From an uncultured Roseateles sp. (GTDB lineage Bacteria; Pseudomonadota; Gammaproteobacteria; Burkholderiales; Burkholderiaceae_C), in contig NZ_CAJYPS010000022.1 in assembly GCF_913777145.1 (NCBI RefSeq), positions 44,849 to 108,848 of the forward strand: 64,000 bases of DNA. The letters are read 5' to 3'. Positions 6,818 to 15,927 of this stretch are shown here, one piece after another. Position numbers and translations under genes: made by a program. How positions within the stretch are numbered: the stretch's first letter is position 1; each line of letters begins with the position of its first letter. Below the pieces are notes generated by a model that had not been told where the DNA came from, did not search any database, and worked only from the letters and a program-made list of their open reading frames with translations.

Positions 6818-8821
6818 TCACTTCAGCACGGTGGACTGCATGAACAGGATGGTCGCGTAGAACTGGTAGTCCTGGTTTTCCTTCTTCTGGAAGCCATGGC
6901 CCTCGTTCTCCGCGCGCAGATACCAGACTGGCGTGCCGCCCTCGCGCACCTTGGCCACGATCTGCTCGGCCTCGGTATAGGGCACGCGCGGGTCGTTCTT
7001 GCCCTGGATCACGAACAGCGGCTTGTTGATCTTGCGGGCATTGGTCAGCGGCGAGATCTTGTCCAGGTGCTCGCGCATCGCCGGGTCGCGCTCGTCGCCG
7101 TATTCGACGCGGCGCAGGTCGCGCCGGTAGCTCTCGGTGTTCTGCAGGAAGGTCACGAAGTGCGAGATGCCCACGATGTCGATGGAGCCGGCGATGCGGT
7201 CGGCGTAGTTGGTCGACACCGCCAGCGTCATGTAGCCGCCATAGCTGCCACCCATCACCAGCACGCGGCTGGCATCCAGGTCGGGCTGGGTGGCGATCCA
7301 GTCCAGCAGCGCGCCTATGTCCTTCACCGAGTCCTCGCGCTTGAAGCCGTTGTCCATCGCGAGGAAGCTCTTGCCGAAGCCGGTCGAGCCGCGCACATTG
7401 GGCTGGATCAGTGCCATGCCCAGCTCCTGCACGAAGTAGGCATTGCGGCCCAGGAAGCCCACGGTCGCCTGGCCCTCGGGCCCGCCGTGGATGGAAATCA
7501 GCACCGGGCGCTTGCCCGCGAACCTGGCGGGCGGGCGGGTCATCAGGCCGGAGATGGCCGTGCCGTCGAAGCTCTTCCAGCGGATGATCTGCTGCTCGCT
7601 GAAGCCGCGCGTGTCCATGGGCGCATAGGCGCGGGTCCACTGCTGGGTCTTGCCCTCACGATCCAGCGTGTAGATCTGACTGGGGCCCTGGGCATTGCTG
7701 ACGCTGATCGCCAGCTCGTCGCGGGCCGGGTCGAAGCGCGCGGCGCCGATGTTGCCGGCCGGCAGCGTGGGCGCCGGCAGCTCCTTGGCCGTGCGGGTGT
7801 CGAACAGGTGCAGCTCGTCGCGGCCGTCCACGTTGAACTGCACCGCCAGGCGGCGGCCGTCGGCCGTACGGCTCACGCCGCTGACGTCCCAGGGGATGTG
7901 CTGGCTCACGCGTTGCAGGGCGGTGCGGCCCTGGCCGGCTTCCGAAAGGGTCAGCGTCATCAGCTCGTTGAACTCGCCGGCCCGGTCGCTGGTGATCCAC
8001 AGCGTGCGGCCGTCCGGGCTCCAGGCGGCCGGGTGGTAGCGCGCCTTGGGCTCCGTGCTGCCGGGGGCCGGCGCGATGCGGCGCGGCGTGCCGCCGGCCA
8101 GGTCCAGCAGCCAGATCTGCGATTCGTTGGCCGACAGGTACTGGGTCAGCGCGACCTGCTTCTCGTCGGGCGACACCACGCTGGCCGACCAGCCGCCGCC
8201 GTCCAGCTCGGCCAGCTTGCGCCGGCCCTCGGGCTGCTCGGGGTCCATCAGCCACAGCGTGGTCTTGATCTGCGCGCGGCTGCCGCCCTGGGCGGTGCGA
8301 TCGATGGGCACGGAGGAATAGATCAGCTGGCCGCTCTGGCGCAGCCAGACATTCATCGCATGGCGCTCATCGGGCGAGGTCAGCAGCACCGGCTCGGCGC
8401 CTGCCTGGCCCAGCGCCAGGCGGTAGAGCTGGGCGACCTCGTTGCCGCCGCTGGCGCGCTCGAACACCACGTAGCGGCCGTCGCGCGGCGCATAGGCGGC
8501 GCGGGTGACCGGCTCGGCGCCGCGGGTCAGCTGCTCACCGGCGCTCAGCGGCGAGCTCAGCCGGAACAGCTGGGCCGTGCTGGCGCCCGCCGGCCGGTGG
8601 CTGACCAGCATCTCGCGCTGGCTGGGGTGCCAGTCCACGAAACCGTGGCCGCGGAAGTCGTTGTAGCGGTTCACCGCATCCGCCAGGCTCTGCGGCACCG
8701 GCGGGATGTTCTGGGTCAGCAGTTGGGCGTTGGGCGCATAGACGGCCGCCGGCGGCGTGCTGGCGCAGGCGGCCAGCAGCGCCAGCGCGGCGGTGCCCAG
8801 GGTCAGTCGCAGAGCGTTCAT
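6818..8821 (-). CDS. S9 family prolyl oligopeptidase-like lipoprotein
   Basis: 667-residue exported serine peptidase (dipeptidyl aminopeptidase/acylaminoacyl peptidase group). The N-terminus is a lipoprotein signal with lipobox LAAC near residues 15-18. A beta-propeller-like region fills the first two thirds. The C-terminal alpha/beta hydrolase domain shows GGSYGGY with nucleophile Ser526, the acid in GKNDPRVPY and His in NEGHGF. ATG 8821 is preferred because it starts a proper signal peptide; an upstream frame extension to 8869 would lie inside a terminator hairpin. The stop is one base from the pfkA start. Confidence 0.9.
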   Translation of the reverse strand: MNALRLTLGTAALALLAACASTPPAAVYAPNAQLLTQNIPPVPQSLADAVNRYNDFRGHGFVDWHPSQREMLVSHRPAGASTAQLFRLSSPLSAGEQLTRGAEPVTRAAYAPRDGRYVVFERASGGNEVAQLYRLALGQAGAEPVLLTSPDERHAMNVWLRQSGQLIYSSVPIDRTAQGGSRAQIKTTLWLMDPEQPEGRRKLAELDGGGWSASVVSPDEKQVALTQYLSANESQIWLLDLAGGTPRRIAPAPGSTEPKARYHPAAWSPDGRTLWITSDRAGEFNELMTLTLSEAGQGRTALQRVSQHIPWDVSGVSRTADGRRLAVQFNVDGRDELHLFDTRTAKELPAPTLPAGNIGAARFDPARDELAISVSNAQGPSQIYTLDREGKTQQWTRAYAPMDTRGFSEQQIIRWKSFDGTAISGLMTRPPARFAGKRPVLISIHGGPEGQATVGFLGRNAYFVQELGMALIQPNVRGSTGFGKSFLAMDNGFKREDSVKDIGALLDWIATQPDLDASRVLVMGGSYGGYMTLAVSTNYADRIAGSIDIVGISHFVTFLQNTESYRRDLRRVEYGDERDPAMREHLDKISPLTNARKINKPLFVIQGKNDPRVPYTEAEQIVAKVREGGTPVWYLRAENEGHGFQKKENQDYQFYATILFMQSTVLK

Positions 8822-8841
8822 GGAGGTTCTCGGCGTGGAAT

Positions 8842-8880
8842 AAAAAAGGGCGTTCGAGCCCAAGCTCAAACGCCCATTCT
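8842..8880 (-). terminator. Rho-independent terminator after the Tim44-like gene
   Basis: Read leftward, GGGCGTTTGAGC pairs with GCTCGAACGCCC (8848-8859 with 8863-8874, one G-T wobble) and is followed by TTTTTT. It ends only about 20 bases before the S9 peptidase ATG. Confidence 0.85.
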
Positions 8881-8916
8881 CAGCCCCTGCGGGCTAGGGT
8901 CTAACCCGTAGCGACC

Positions 8917-9813
8917 TCAGGCGGTCTGCTGGATGCCGGCGATCTGCCAGGCCTCGCTGCCCGGGGCGCGCACCAGGTGCCAGATCTCGTCGAAGTCCTG
9001 CGCCGCCTGCTCGCTGGCCTCGCGGATCAGGCCCGAGAAGCGCACCGACACCACCTGCTGGCCGTCCTCGGTGGCCACGTCCACCACGCGGGCGTCCAGC
9101 TGCAGCACATCGGTGCGCTGCGTCTGGGCGCCGCGGTCCAGCAGCTCCTGCTGGATGCTCGCGAACATCTGCGGCGTGGTGAAGCGGCGCAGGTCGGCCT
9201 GGTCGCCGGCGTCGTTGGCGGCCTGCATGCGGATGAAGACCTGCTTGGCGATCTTCTCGAAGCCGGCAGCGTCAAAGCCGTCCGCCGTGACCGGCGCGGC
9301 GGCGGCGGCCACCGGTGCCGCCGCGGCGCTGCCCGCGGACACGGGAGCCGGGTTCCAGGCCGGCGCGGGGCTGTCACCGGCACCGGCGGTGGCGCCCGCG
9401 AACTGCGTGGCCGGGCGCGGCGACGCGAAACGGCGCATCAGGAAGCGGATCACCACAAAGCCCACGATGGCCAGCAGCAGCAACGTCATGAACTGGCCCA
9501 GCTCGGCGCCAAAGCCCAGGTGGCTGGCCAGCGCGGCCAGGCCGAGGCCGGCGGCCAGGCCGGCCAGCGGGCCCAGCCAGGAGCGCTTGGGCGCCGCGGC
9601 CGGAGCCTGCGGTGCGGGCGTGGCCTTGGGGGCCGCGGCCTGCTGCGGGGCCACCGGCTGCTGAGGCGTCTGGGCGGGGGGCGTCTGCGGCGCGGTCTGG
9701 GCCGGCACGCTGCGCTTCATGCCGCCGCTGGACAGGCGCTTGGCCTCGGCGTCATGGAAGGGCAGGCTCAGCGTCAGCGCGGCGGCCAGGCTGGCAACAA
9801 GGATGCGGTTCAC
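8917..9813 (-). CDS. Tim44-like domain protein with signal peptide
   Basis: 298-residue protein. From GTG 9813 it begins MNRILVASLAAALTLSLPFH with an AEA cleavage site, then a long Pro/Ala/Gln linker, two hydrophobic segments (about residues 80-97 and 108-124), another Ala-rich linker, and a C-terminal Tim44/MRP-L45-type domain (about 180-298: FEKIAKQVFIRMQAAND...IAGIQQ). The GTG start is supported by GGAGA about eight bases upstream and by the clean signal peptide; an ATG at 9885 would bury the signal. The domain is known in mitochondrial import; its bacterial role is unknown. Followed by a strong terminator. Confidence 0.85.
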   Translation of the reverse strand: MNRILVASLAAALTLSLPFHDAEAKRLSSGGMKRSVPAQTAPQTPPAQTPQQPVAPQQAAAPKATPAPQAPAAAPKRSWLGPLAGLAAGLGLAALASHLGFGAELGQFMTLLLLAIVGFVVIRFLMRRFASPRPATQFAGATAGAGDSPAPAWNPAPVSAGSAAAAPVAAAAAPVTADGFDAAGFEKIAKQVFIRMQAANDAGDQADLRRFTTPQMFASIQQELLDRGAQTQRTDVLQLDARVVDVATEDGQQVVSVRFSGLIREASEQAAQDFDEIWHLVRAPGSEAWQIAGIQQTA

Positions 9814-9922
9814 GTCGGGGTCTCCGGGATTAGGCCAGGGAGACATGCAGATGGTGTCGCCCGGCCGGTTTTCAATACTTTGCAATCATGCCCCAAAGCA
9901 CGCCGGCCCCGGGGCGCAGGCG

Positions 9923-10633
9923 TCAGGCCTCGCGGATGTCGGCGATGACCTGCTGGCCGAAGTCGGGCCGCGCCAGATAGCGCAGCAGCGCTTCGGCCGT
10001 GGCCTCGGCCGTCTGCAGCTGGCCGCCGTCCTTGAGGCCCTGGAAGCGCCCCTGCTCGGCAAACTGCGCAGGCTGGGCGCCGCGCAGCTGCTGCTGCATG
10101 TCGCTGTCGATGACGCCGGGCGCGATGGAGACCACGCCCACATCCGGCATTTCCAGCGCGAGCGCGCGGCTCAGGTGATCCAGCCCGGCCTTGACCGCGC
10201 AATAGGGCGCCAGCCCGGCCAGCGCCCGCCGGCCCAGGCCCGACGAGATGTTCAGGATGCGGCGCTGCGCGACGCCGGTGGTGCCGGCCAGGAAGGCGCG
10301 GCACAGCAGCGCGGGCGCTTCCAGCCCCACGCGCAGTGCGGCCGACAGCGCGGCCGGGGCGGCGGCGGCCAGCGGCCCGGGTTCGGTCAGCAGCGCGGCG
10401 TTGTTGATCAGCGTGACGCTGTGCCAGGCCGGGCGTGCCGGGTCTTGCAGCCAGGCCTGCAGGCGCTCGGCCACCGGCAGCGGCTCGGCCAGGTCCACCT
10501 CCCATTGCGTGATGGCCAGGCCGGGCAGCGGGCGGCGCGACAGGCCCAGCACCACATGGCCGGCAGCCTGCAGTTGCGAGGCGAGCGCGGCGCCCAGACC
10601 GCGGGAATGGCCGGTGACGATGGTGAGATGCAT
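9923..10633 (-). CDS. SDR family oxidoreductase
   Basis: 236-residue classical short-chain dehydrogenase/reductase, nearest in character to sepiapterin-reductase-like enzymes. The dinucleotide motif TGHSRGLG is at residues 7-14, INNAA at 76-80, catalytic Ser130/131 in NISSGLG and the Y144-x-x-x-K148 pair in YCAVK. Substrate unknown. It starts three bases after the stop of the RluA-type pseudouridine synthase gene, so the two are cotranscribed. Confidence 0.9.
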   Translation of the reverse strand: MHLTIVTGHSRGLGAALASQLQAAGHVVLGLSRRPLPGLAITQWEVDLAEPLPVAERLQAWLQDPARPAWHSVTLINNAALLTEPGPLAAAAPAALSAALRVGLEAPALLCRAFLAGTTGVAQRRILNISSGLGRRALAGLAPYCAVKAGLDHLSRALALEMPDVGVVSIAPGVIDSDMQQQLRGAQPAQFAEQGRFQGLKDGGQLQTAEATAEALLRYLARPDFGQQVIADIREA

Positions 10634-10636
10634 GGT

Positions 10637-11248
10637 TCAGAACTCCGCAGGACAGTGAAGGCACAGGGCCAGGTGGGGCAGGTGCAGTTCGCTGGCGTGC
10701 AGCAGCAGCCGCGGGCGCAGCGCCGCGATGTCGGGCGGCGCATACAGCGTGTCGCCCACGATGGGGTGGCCCAGCGCGGCCAGGTGCACGCGCAGCTGGT
10801 GGCTGCGCCCGGTGAGCGGGTGGAGCTCGACCCGGGTCAGGCCATCGGTGTGCGCCAGCGCCCGCCAGCGCGTCTGCGAGGGCTTGCCGTGCACGGGGTC
10901 GACCTGCTGGCGCGGGCGGTTGGGCCAGTCGGCCGCCAGCGGCAGGTCGATCAGGCCCTCGCCCTGCAGTCGGCCGGCCACCAGGGCCACATAGGTCTTG
11001 CCGACGCGGCGTTGCGCGAAATCGGCGCTCAGCTCGCGCTGGGCCTGGGCGCCGCGCGCGAACAGCAGCAGGCCGGAGGTGGCCTGGTCCAGCCGGTGCA
11101 CGATGAGCGCATCGGCAAACCGGGCCTGCACGCGGGCGCTGACGCAGTCCTGCTTGTGCTCGCCACGGCCGGGCACGCTGAGCAGGCCGGCGGGCTTGGC
11201 GATGACGACCAGGCGGTCGTCGACGTGGCAGAGGGTCAGGTCGTTCAT
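10637..11248 (-). CDS. RluA family pseudouridine synthase
   Basis: 203-residue RNA pseudouridine synthase without an S4 domain, as in RluA. The catalytic motif HRLDQATSGLLL (residues 51-62, Asp54) is intact, and the family blocks VGKTYVALVAGR and LHPLTGRSHQLRVHLAALGHPIVGD follow. The target could be 23S rRNA and tRNA as for RluA, but this is inference. ATG 11248 is chosen because conserved sequence (LCHVDDRLVVIAKPAGLLSV) begins at once; the frame stays open far upstream without homology. Confidence 0.92.
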   Translation of the reverse strand: MNDLTLCHVDDRLVVIAKPAGLLSVPGRGEHKQDCVSARVQARFADALIVHRLDQATSGLLLFARGAQAQRELSADFAQRRVGKTYVALVAGRLQGEGLIDLPLAADWPNRPRQQVDPVHGKPSQTRWRALAHTDGLTRVELHPLTGRSHQLRVHLAALGHPIVGDTLYAPPDIAALRPRLLLHASELHLPHLALCLHCPAEF

Positions 11249-11356
11249 GGCAGCGTGGGGCAGGGCCGGCACGATAACCGCTGTCGCTGGGGTGGATCTG
11301 CATGCGCGCGGGCCGCCGCGCTGGCAGGATGGCGGCTTGCCTGACTTGGAGAACAG

Positions 11357-12346
11357 ATGATGGAGCGAGCGGTTGTCATCGAGGCCCCCGGTGGCCCGGA
11401 GCAGATGCGCCTGGTGGAGGTGGATGTGGGCGAGCCCGGGCCGGGCGAGATCCGCATCCGCCACCATGCCTGCGGCCTGAACTACATCGATGTCTACCAC
11501 CGCAACGGCGCCTACCCGCTGCCGCTGCCGGCGCGGCTGGGCATGGAGGGCGCCGGTGTGGTGGAGGCGGTGGGCGAGGGCGTCACCCACCTGCGCGTGG
11601 GCGACCGCGCGGCCTATACCAGCCAGCCGCCCGGCGCCTACTCGACCGCGCGCGTGATGCCGGCCAAGGCGGTGCTCAAGCTGCCGGACGCGATCGACTA
11701 CGAGACCGCGGCCGGCATGATGCTCAAGGGCCTGACCGTGCAATACCTGCTGCGCAGCACGCTGCCCCAGGGCGGGCTGCAGCCGGGCGACGCCGTCGTG
11801 TTCCACGCGGCGGCCGGCGGTGTGGGCCTGATCGCCTGCCAATGGGCCAAGGCCCTGGGTCTGCAGTTGATCGCGACCGCGGGCAGCGACGAGAAATGCC
11901 AGCTGGCGCTGGAGCACGGCGCGGCCCATGCGATCAACTACCGCAGCACGCCGGACTTCGCGGCCCGGGTGCGCGAGCTGACCGGCGGGCGTGGCGTCAA
12001 GGTGGTCTACGACTCGGTGGGCGCCGACACCTGGGAGGGCTCGCTGAACTGCCTGGCGCCCTTCGGGCTGATGGTGAGCTTCGGTGCGGCATCGGGCGCG
12101 GTGCCGCCGCTGCAGGTGGGTACGCTGGCCGCCAAGGGCTCGCTCTACCTGACGCGACCCACGGTGTTCACGCACCTGGCCGAGCGCGAGCGCTGCCAGG
12201 CCATGGGGGACGACCTGTTCGACATGGTGGCCTCGGGCCGGGTGAAGATACGCATCGAGCGCCGCTACCGCCTCAGCGACGCAGGCCAGGCCCATCACGA
12301 CCTGGAAGCCCGCCGCATCAGCGGCAGCGCGGTGCTGCTGCCCTGA
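11357..12346 (+). CDS. NADPH:quinone oxidoreductase (zeta-crystallin type)
   Basis: 329-residue zinc-independent MDR-family quinone oxidoreductase. The N-terminal GroES-like domain begins MERAVVIEAPGGPEQMRLVEV and includes GLNYIDVYHRNGAYPLPLPARLGMEG-type sequence; the Rossmann motif is AAAGGVGLIACQWAKALG (about 150-167). Two adjacent ATG codons (11357 and 11360) are possible; GGAGA precedes them. Likely a soluble NADPH-dependent reductase of quinones or alkenals. It is divergent from the RluA gene and convergent with a PEP-CTERM gene. Confidence 0.93.
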   Translation: MMERAVVIEAPGGPEQMRLVEVDVGEPGPGEIRIRHHACGLNYIDVYHRNGAYPLPLPARLGMEGAGVVEAVGEGVTHLRVGDRAAYTSQPPGAYSTARVMPAKAVLKLPDAIDYETAAGMMLKGLTVQYLLRSTLPQGGLQPGDAVVFHAAAGGVGLIACQWAKALGLQLIATAGSDEKCQLALEHGAAHAINYRSTPDFAARVRELTGGRGVKVVYDSVGADTWEGSLNCLAPFGLMVSFGAASGAVPPLQVGTLAAKGSLYLTRPTVFTHLAERERCQAMGDDLFDMVASGRVKIRIERRYRLSDAGQAHHDLEARRISGSAVLLP

Positions 12347-12351
12347 AAGAC

Positions 12352-12386
12352 CACAGGCCGGAGCCCTGTCGGGTCTCCGGCCTGTG
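12352..12386. terminator. Bidirectional hairpin between convergent genes
   Basis: CACAGGCCGGAG (12352-12363) pairs perfectly with CTCCGGCCTGTG (12375-12386). There is no long T-run on either side, so it may be an imperfect terminator for the oxidoreductase and, in the other direction, for the PEP-CTERM gene. Confidence 0.65.
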
Positions 12387-12406
12387 ATGGCGGGAACGCT
12401 GGAGAC

Positions 12407-12922
12407 TCAGGCGCGGCGGCGGCGCGTGAAGGCACCGATCGCAGCCAGGCCGACCAGCATCAGCGCATAGGTTTCGGGTTCGGGCACGGGCTGTGCCTGG
12501 ATGTTCAGCGAGCCGGTGAAGCCCACATTGCCGCCCACCAGGTTGCCGGTGACGACCAGCGAGTGCAGGCCGGCGCTGAGATTGCTGGCCTGGTAGGTCC
12601 AGGCGTCGACGCCGAAGCTGCCCGGCACGCTGATATCGACCTGGGGCGTGAAGGCATTGCCATCGAAGCTGACGCTGGTGATGTCGTAGCCGCTCTGACC
12701 GGCAAAGTTCGCGGTGATCAGCGCGGTCAGGTTGATGCCGCTCCAGTTCACCAGGGGGCTCAGGTCCAGCGTGAAGCTGTTGGCGCCCGAGGCCAGGGCG
12801 GTGAAGCTGCCCGACCACTGGTCCACGCCGTTGAAGCTCAACGTGATCGGGGTGGAATCGGCGGAGGCGGCCACGCTGGCCAGCAGCAGACCGGCGGCGA
12901 TCAGGGCGTTCTTCAGAACCAT
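12407..12922 (-). CDS. PEP-CTERM sorting domain protein
   Basis: 171-residue exported protein. It has an N-terminal signal peptide (MVLKNALIAAGLLLASVAASA), a beta-rich low-charge body and a textbook PEP-CTERM tail: VPEPETYALMLVGLAAIGAF followed by RRRRA. Such tails are recognised by exosortase, which is not in this window. Body sequence with FNGVDQWSGSFT near the N-terminus recalls the FxDxF-type PEP-CTERM proteins. The ATG at 12922 has an excellent ribosome binding site (AGGAGAAA). A possible sigma-54 site lies at 12989-13004. Confidence 0.92.
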   Translation of the reverse strand: MVLKNALIAAGLLLASVAASADSTPITLSFNGVDQWSGSFTALASGANSFTLDLSPLVNWSGINLTALITANFAGQSGYDITSVSFDGNAFTPQVDISVPGSFGVDAWTYQASNLSAGLHSLVVTGNLVGGNVGFTGSLNIQAQPVPEPETYALMLVGLAAIGAFTRRRRA

Positions 12923-12988
12923 GCGATTTCTCCTGGGACGACGTATCGAGTATGTCATCCGCTTCGTGACATCCACATGGCGTAGGCC

Positions 12989-13004
12989 CGCAGAGCCCCA
13001 GCCA
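12989..13004 (-). promoter_or_regulatory. Possible sigma-54 promoter of the PEP-CTERM gene
   Basis: Read leftward the sequence TGGCTGGGGCTCTGCG has GG and GC dinucleotides at the -24/-12 spacing and matches TGGC and TGC of the consensus TGGCACG-N4-TTGCW. The centre is GC-rich, so chance is a real alternative. It would give a leader of about 57 nt. Confidence 0.3.
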
Positions 13005-13024
13005 CACCCCCGACCATGGGGGTG
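13005..13024. terminator. Hairpin after the PAS histidine kinase gene
   Basis: CACCCCC (13005-13011) pairs with GGGGGTG (13018-13024) just beyond the kinase stop codon. No T-run follows, so efficiency is uncertain. Confidence 0.4.
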
Positions 13025-13037
13025 GGTTGACCCGGGG

Positions 13038-14507
13038 TCAGGCCTCGCCCCGGCCCACCAGCAGGTCGAAGCTGAAGCAGGAGCCCAGCCCCGGCTGGCT
13101 CTCCACCTGGATCTGGCCCCCCATCAGGTTGACCAGGCGCTGCACGATGGTCAGGCCCAGGCCGGTGCCGCCATAGCGACGCGTGATGGAACTGTCGGCC
13201 TGGGTGAAGGGGTCGAAGATCTGGTCGATCTGGTCGCGCGTCATGCCTATGCCGGTATCGGTCACCGCGCAGCGCAGCCGCAACCGATCAGGGCCGTCGC
13301 TCTCGTGCGGTTCGCCCAGGCAGAACTCCACCCGCACCTCGCCGCGCTCGGTGAACTTGAGCGCGTTGCCTATCAGGTTGATCAGCACCTGGCGCAGGCG
13401 CAGCGCATCGCCCACCAACTGCGCAGGCACGCCGGGCTGCACCAGCGCCTGCAGCTGTATGCCCTTGTGATGCGCCTGCAGCAGCAGCGGCTGCAGGGCC
13501 TCGCTGAGGCAGTCGTGCAGATGGAAGGGATGGTCCTCGATGACCACCCGGCCGGCCTCGATCTTGGCCACATCCAGCAGGTCGTTGATGATGGTCATCA
13601 GGCCCCTGGCGGACTGGTGGGCCATCTCGATGAAGCGGCGCTGGCGCTCGTCCAGCTCGCCCAGCAGCACCAGCTCGGTGAGACCCAGCACGCCGTTCAT
13701 GGGTGTGCGGATCTCGTGGCTCATATTGGCCAGGAAGGTGCTCTTGGCCTGGCTGGCCGCCTCGGCCGCCTCACGCGCGGCCTCCAGCGCGGCCTGGCTG
13801 GCCTTGAGGTCGGCGATGTCGCGGGCGTTCAGCAGCATCACGGTCTGGCCGGTGACCGGGTCGCGCATGGGGCGCGCGTCCAGCGCATGCCAGCGCATGC
13901 CGGCCAGCGTCTGCAGCTCCACATCCTGGCGGCAGGTCTCGCCGCGGCGCACGCGGTTCAGGATGGCATGCGCGTCCTGCGGGTGGGTGAACAGTCGGGT
14001 GAACTCGTTGTGGCCCGGGGCCGGCGGGGTGTCGCCGAAGGTGAGGGCGGCGGCCGGGTTGCGCATCAGCAGCTCGCCCAGCTCCAGGCCGAACACCGCG
14101 ATGCGTATGGAGGTGTGCTGCAGCGCCTCGACGCCGCGCAGCATGGCCAGGTCGGCGCCGCCGCCCAGCGAGTCGGCCGCGAACAGCATGACCTGGCGCC
14201 GGTCGTGCGTGCGCATGCCGCGCGACACCAGCATCACCGTGGTGGGTTCGCCCTTGGGGTAGAGCGTCCACTGCTCACGGACGATCTTGCCCTGGGCATG
14301 GTCGGCCGCGGTGACCGCCAGGCGTTCGCTGACCGCGTCGCCATGCTCGGTGAAGTCGCGGGAGAGGAACTCCTCGGCACTGTCCGCATGCCAGAAGCGC
14401 AGCGCGGCCGGATTGGCCCAAAGGTTGCGTCGACGCTCGGGGTCGAACACCCACAGGGGAACGTCGAGCCAGTCGTAATGGCTGAGGCTGGAGAAGTCGA
14501 GAAGCAT
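13038..14507 (-). CDS. PAS domain sensor histidine kinase
   Basis: 489-residue cytoplasmic-looking sensor kinase with no predicted transmembrane segment. Order of domains: two PAS-like regions (about 1-115 and 120-260, the second ending in a PAC-type [17 protein letters not shown]), a coiled linker, HisKA with [13 protein letters not shown] (His about residue 284), and HATPase_c with [17 protein letters not shown] and [10 protein letters not shown]. No receiver domain and no adjacent response regulator, so its partner is elsewhere. The start at 14507 ([13 protein letters not shown]) is chosen over an in-frame extension that has no recognisable content. Confidence 0.9.
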   Translation of the reverse strand: MLLDFSSLSHYDWLDVPLWVFDPERRRNLWANPAALRFWHADSAEEFLSRDFTEHGDAVSERLAVTAADHAQGKIVREQWTLYPKGEPTTVMLVSRGMRTHDRRQVMLFAADSLGGGADLAMLRGVEALQHTSIRIAVFGLELGELLMRNPAAALTFGDTPPAPGHNEFTRLFTHPQDAHAILNRVRRGETCRQDVELQTLAGMRWHALDARPMRDPVTGQTVMLLNARDIADLKASQAALEAAREAAEAASQAKSTFLANMSHEIRTPMNGVLGLTELVLLGELDERQRRFIEMAHQSARGLMTIINDLLDVAKIEAGRVVIEDHPFHLHDCLSEALQPLLLQAHHKGIQLQALVQPGVPAQLVGDALRLRQVLINLIGNALKFTERGEVRVEFCLGEPHESDGPDRLRLRCAVTDTGIGMTRDQIDQIFDPFTQADSSITRRYGGTGLGLTIVQRLVNLMGGQIQVESQPGLGSCFSFDLLVGRGEA

Positions 14508-14559
14508 GGAGGGCCGGTAATGCGGCTGCGATTGTCGCCGCTCGGCGCGAGTAGGCCTG

Positions 14560-15408
14560 TCAGCAGGGGGCCGGCGCCGCCCCAGGCAGCGCCGCACGGT
14601 AGGCATGCCAGCTTGCGTGACCCAGCCAGGGGCCGACCACCAGCAGGCCGGCGAACATGGGCAGCATGGCCAGCAGCACCAGCAGCGTCACTAAAGCGCC
14701 CCACAGCAGCAGCGTCAGCGGTTGGGCGAGGCACAGGCGCAGGCTCAGCAGCGCGGCGCTGACCGCGTCGGTGTCGCGGTCCAGCAGCAGCGGCATCGCG
14801 ATCACGCTGATCGCGAAGATCAGCCCGGCGAACAGCGCACCCACGCCCAGGTAGCTCAGCACGAAGCCCAGGTGGCTGGCATCCAGCAGCCGCGCGATGG
14901 AGCCGGCGAAATCGGGCATGCCGTCGAAGCTGACCGCGAACACGATCAGCGCGGCCCGCCCCCACAGCATCTCCAGCACCAGCAGCACCGCGCCGAAGAT
15001 CGCGATCTGCGCGACATTGGCGGTCCAGGCGCCCAGCGCGTCGATCAGCGTGACCGGCTCGCCGCGCTCCAGCCGCCGGCTTACCTCGTAGAGGCCCAGG
15101 CACAGCAGCGGCCCCAGCAGCAGGAAGCCCGCGCACAGCGCCAGCGTGTAGACCGGTGCGTGACGGAACACCATCAGCACACCCAGCCCCATCAGCGTGA
15201 AACAGCCGCCGAAGAACAGGCCTATGGCGGGTGCGCGCCGGAAGTCGGCCCAGCCCAGGCGCAGCCACTGCAGCGGCGCGGACAGCGGCAAGGCGGCCAC
15301 CGGCTCGCGCGCGGGCGGCGCCGGTTCGTGCACATAGGGCTGGTAGGGGCGGGGTGCCCCGTCGGGATCGGGCGGGGCTTCAGGTCCGGCGGACACGGCG
15401 CAGTTCAT
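14560..15408 (-). CDS. DUF2189 family membrane protein
   Basis: 282-residue integral membrane protein of the DUF2189 family, function unknown. After a proline-rich cytoplasmic start (about 40 residues) comes [23 protein letters not shown], characteristic of the family, then about six hydrophobic segments through residue 270. Its start overlaps the 3' end of lspA by 29 bases, so it is in the ileS-lspA transcription unit. Confidence 0.82.
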   Translation of the reverse strand: MNCAVSAGPEAPPDPDGAPRPYQPYVHEPAPPAREPVAALPLSAPLQWLRLGWADFRRAPAIGLFFGGCFTLMGLGVLMVFRHAPVYTLALCAGFLLLGPLLCLGLYEVSRRLERGEPVTLIDALGAWTANVAQIAIFGAVLLVLEMLWGRAALIVFAVSFDGMPDFAGSIARLLDASHLGFVLSYLGVGALFAGLIFAISVIAMPLLLDRDTDAVSAALLSLRLCLAQPLTLLLWGALVTLLVLLAMLPMFAGLLVVGPWLGHASWHAYRAALPGAAPAPC

Positions 15409-15865
15409 CCAGGATCAACAGGATGGCGCCGATGGTGATCGCAGAGTCTGCGACATTGAACGCGGGGAAATACCAGCCGCCCGCGTGAACCTGGATGAAG
15501 TCGACCACATAGCCGTGGATGGCGCGGTCTATCACATTGCCCAGTGCACCGCCCAGGATGAGCGTGAGCGCGGTGCAGAACAGCAGCTGGCCGCCGTGGC
15601 GGCGCAGCATGTAGATGATGAAGGCGGCGGCTCCCAGGCCCAGCGCCAGGAAGAACCAGCGCTGCCAGCCCGAGGCCCCGTGCAGGAAACTGAAGGCGGC
15701 GCCGTAGTTGTGCGCCCGCACCAGGTTGAAGAAGCTGGTGACCGGGTGCACGTCACCGAGCTGGAAGGCGCCGAGTATCAGCACCTTGGTGAACTGGTCG
15801 GCCAGGATGATGACCGCGGCGATCAGCAGCCACTGGGTCAGGCCGGCACGTGAGGGCGAGGGCAT
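15380..15865 (-). CDS. lspA: Lipoprotein signal peptidase (signal peptidase II)
   Basis: 161-residue inner-membrane aspartic protease that cleaves prolipoproteins before the lipidated cysteine; the target of globomycin. Four hydrophobic helices are visible. Conserved blocks: [36 protein letters not shown] (Asp122) and FNVADSAI (Asp140), the last two carrying the catalytic dyad. It has a purine-rich site GCAGGAC before the ATG and follows ileS by 62 bases. Confidence 0.97.
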   Translation of the reverse strand: MPSPSRAGLTQWLLIAAVIILADQFTKVLILGAFQLGDVHPVTSFFNLVRAHNYGAAFSFLHGASGWQRWFFLALGLGAAAFIIYMLRRHGGQLLFCTALTLILGGALGNVIDRAIHGYVVDFIQVHAGGWYFPAFNVADSAITIGAILLILDELRRVRRT

Positions 15866-15927
15866 GGAAAGTCCTGCAGCAGAAAGCGGGAAGGGGCCGG
15901 CGACCCAGGGTCGCCGGCCGGAGAGGT

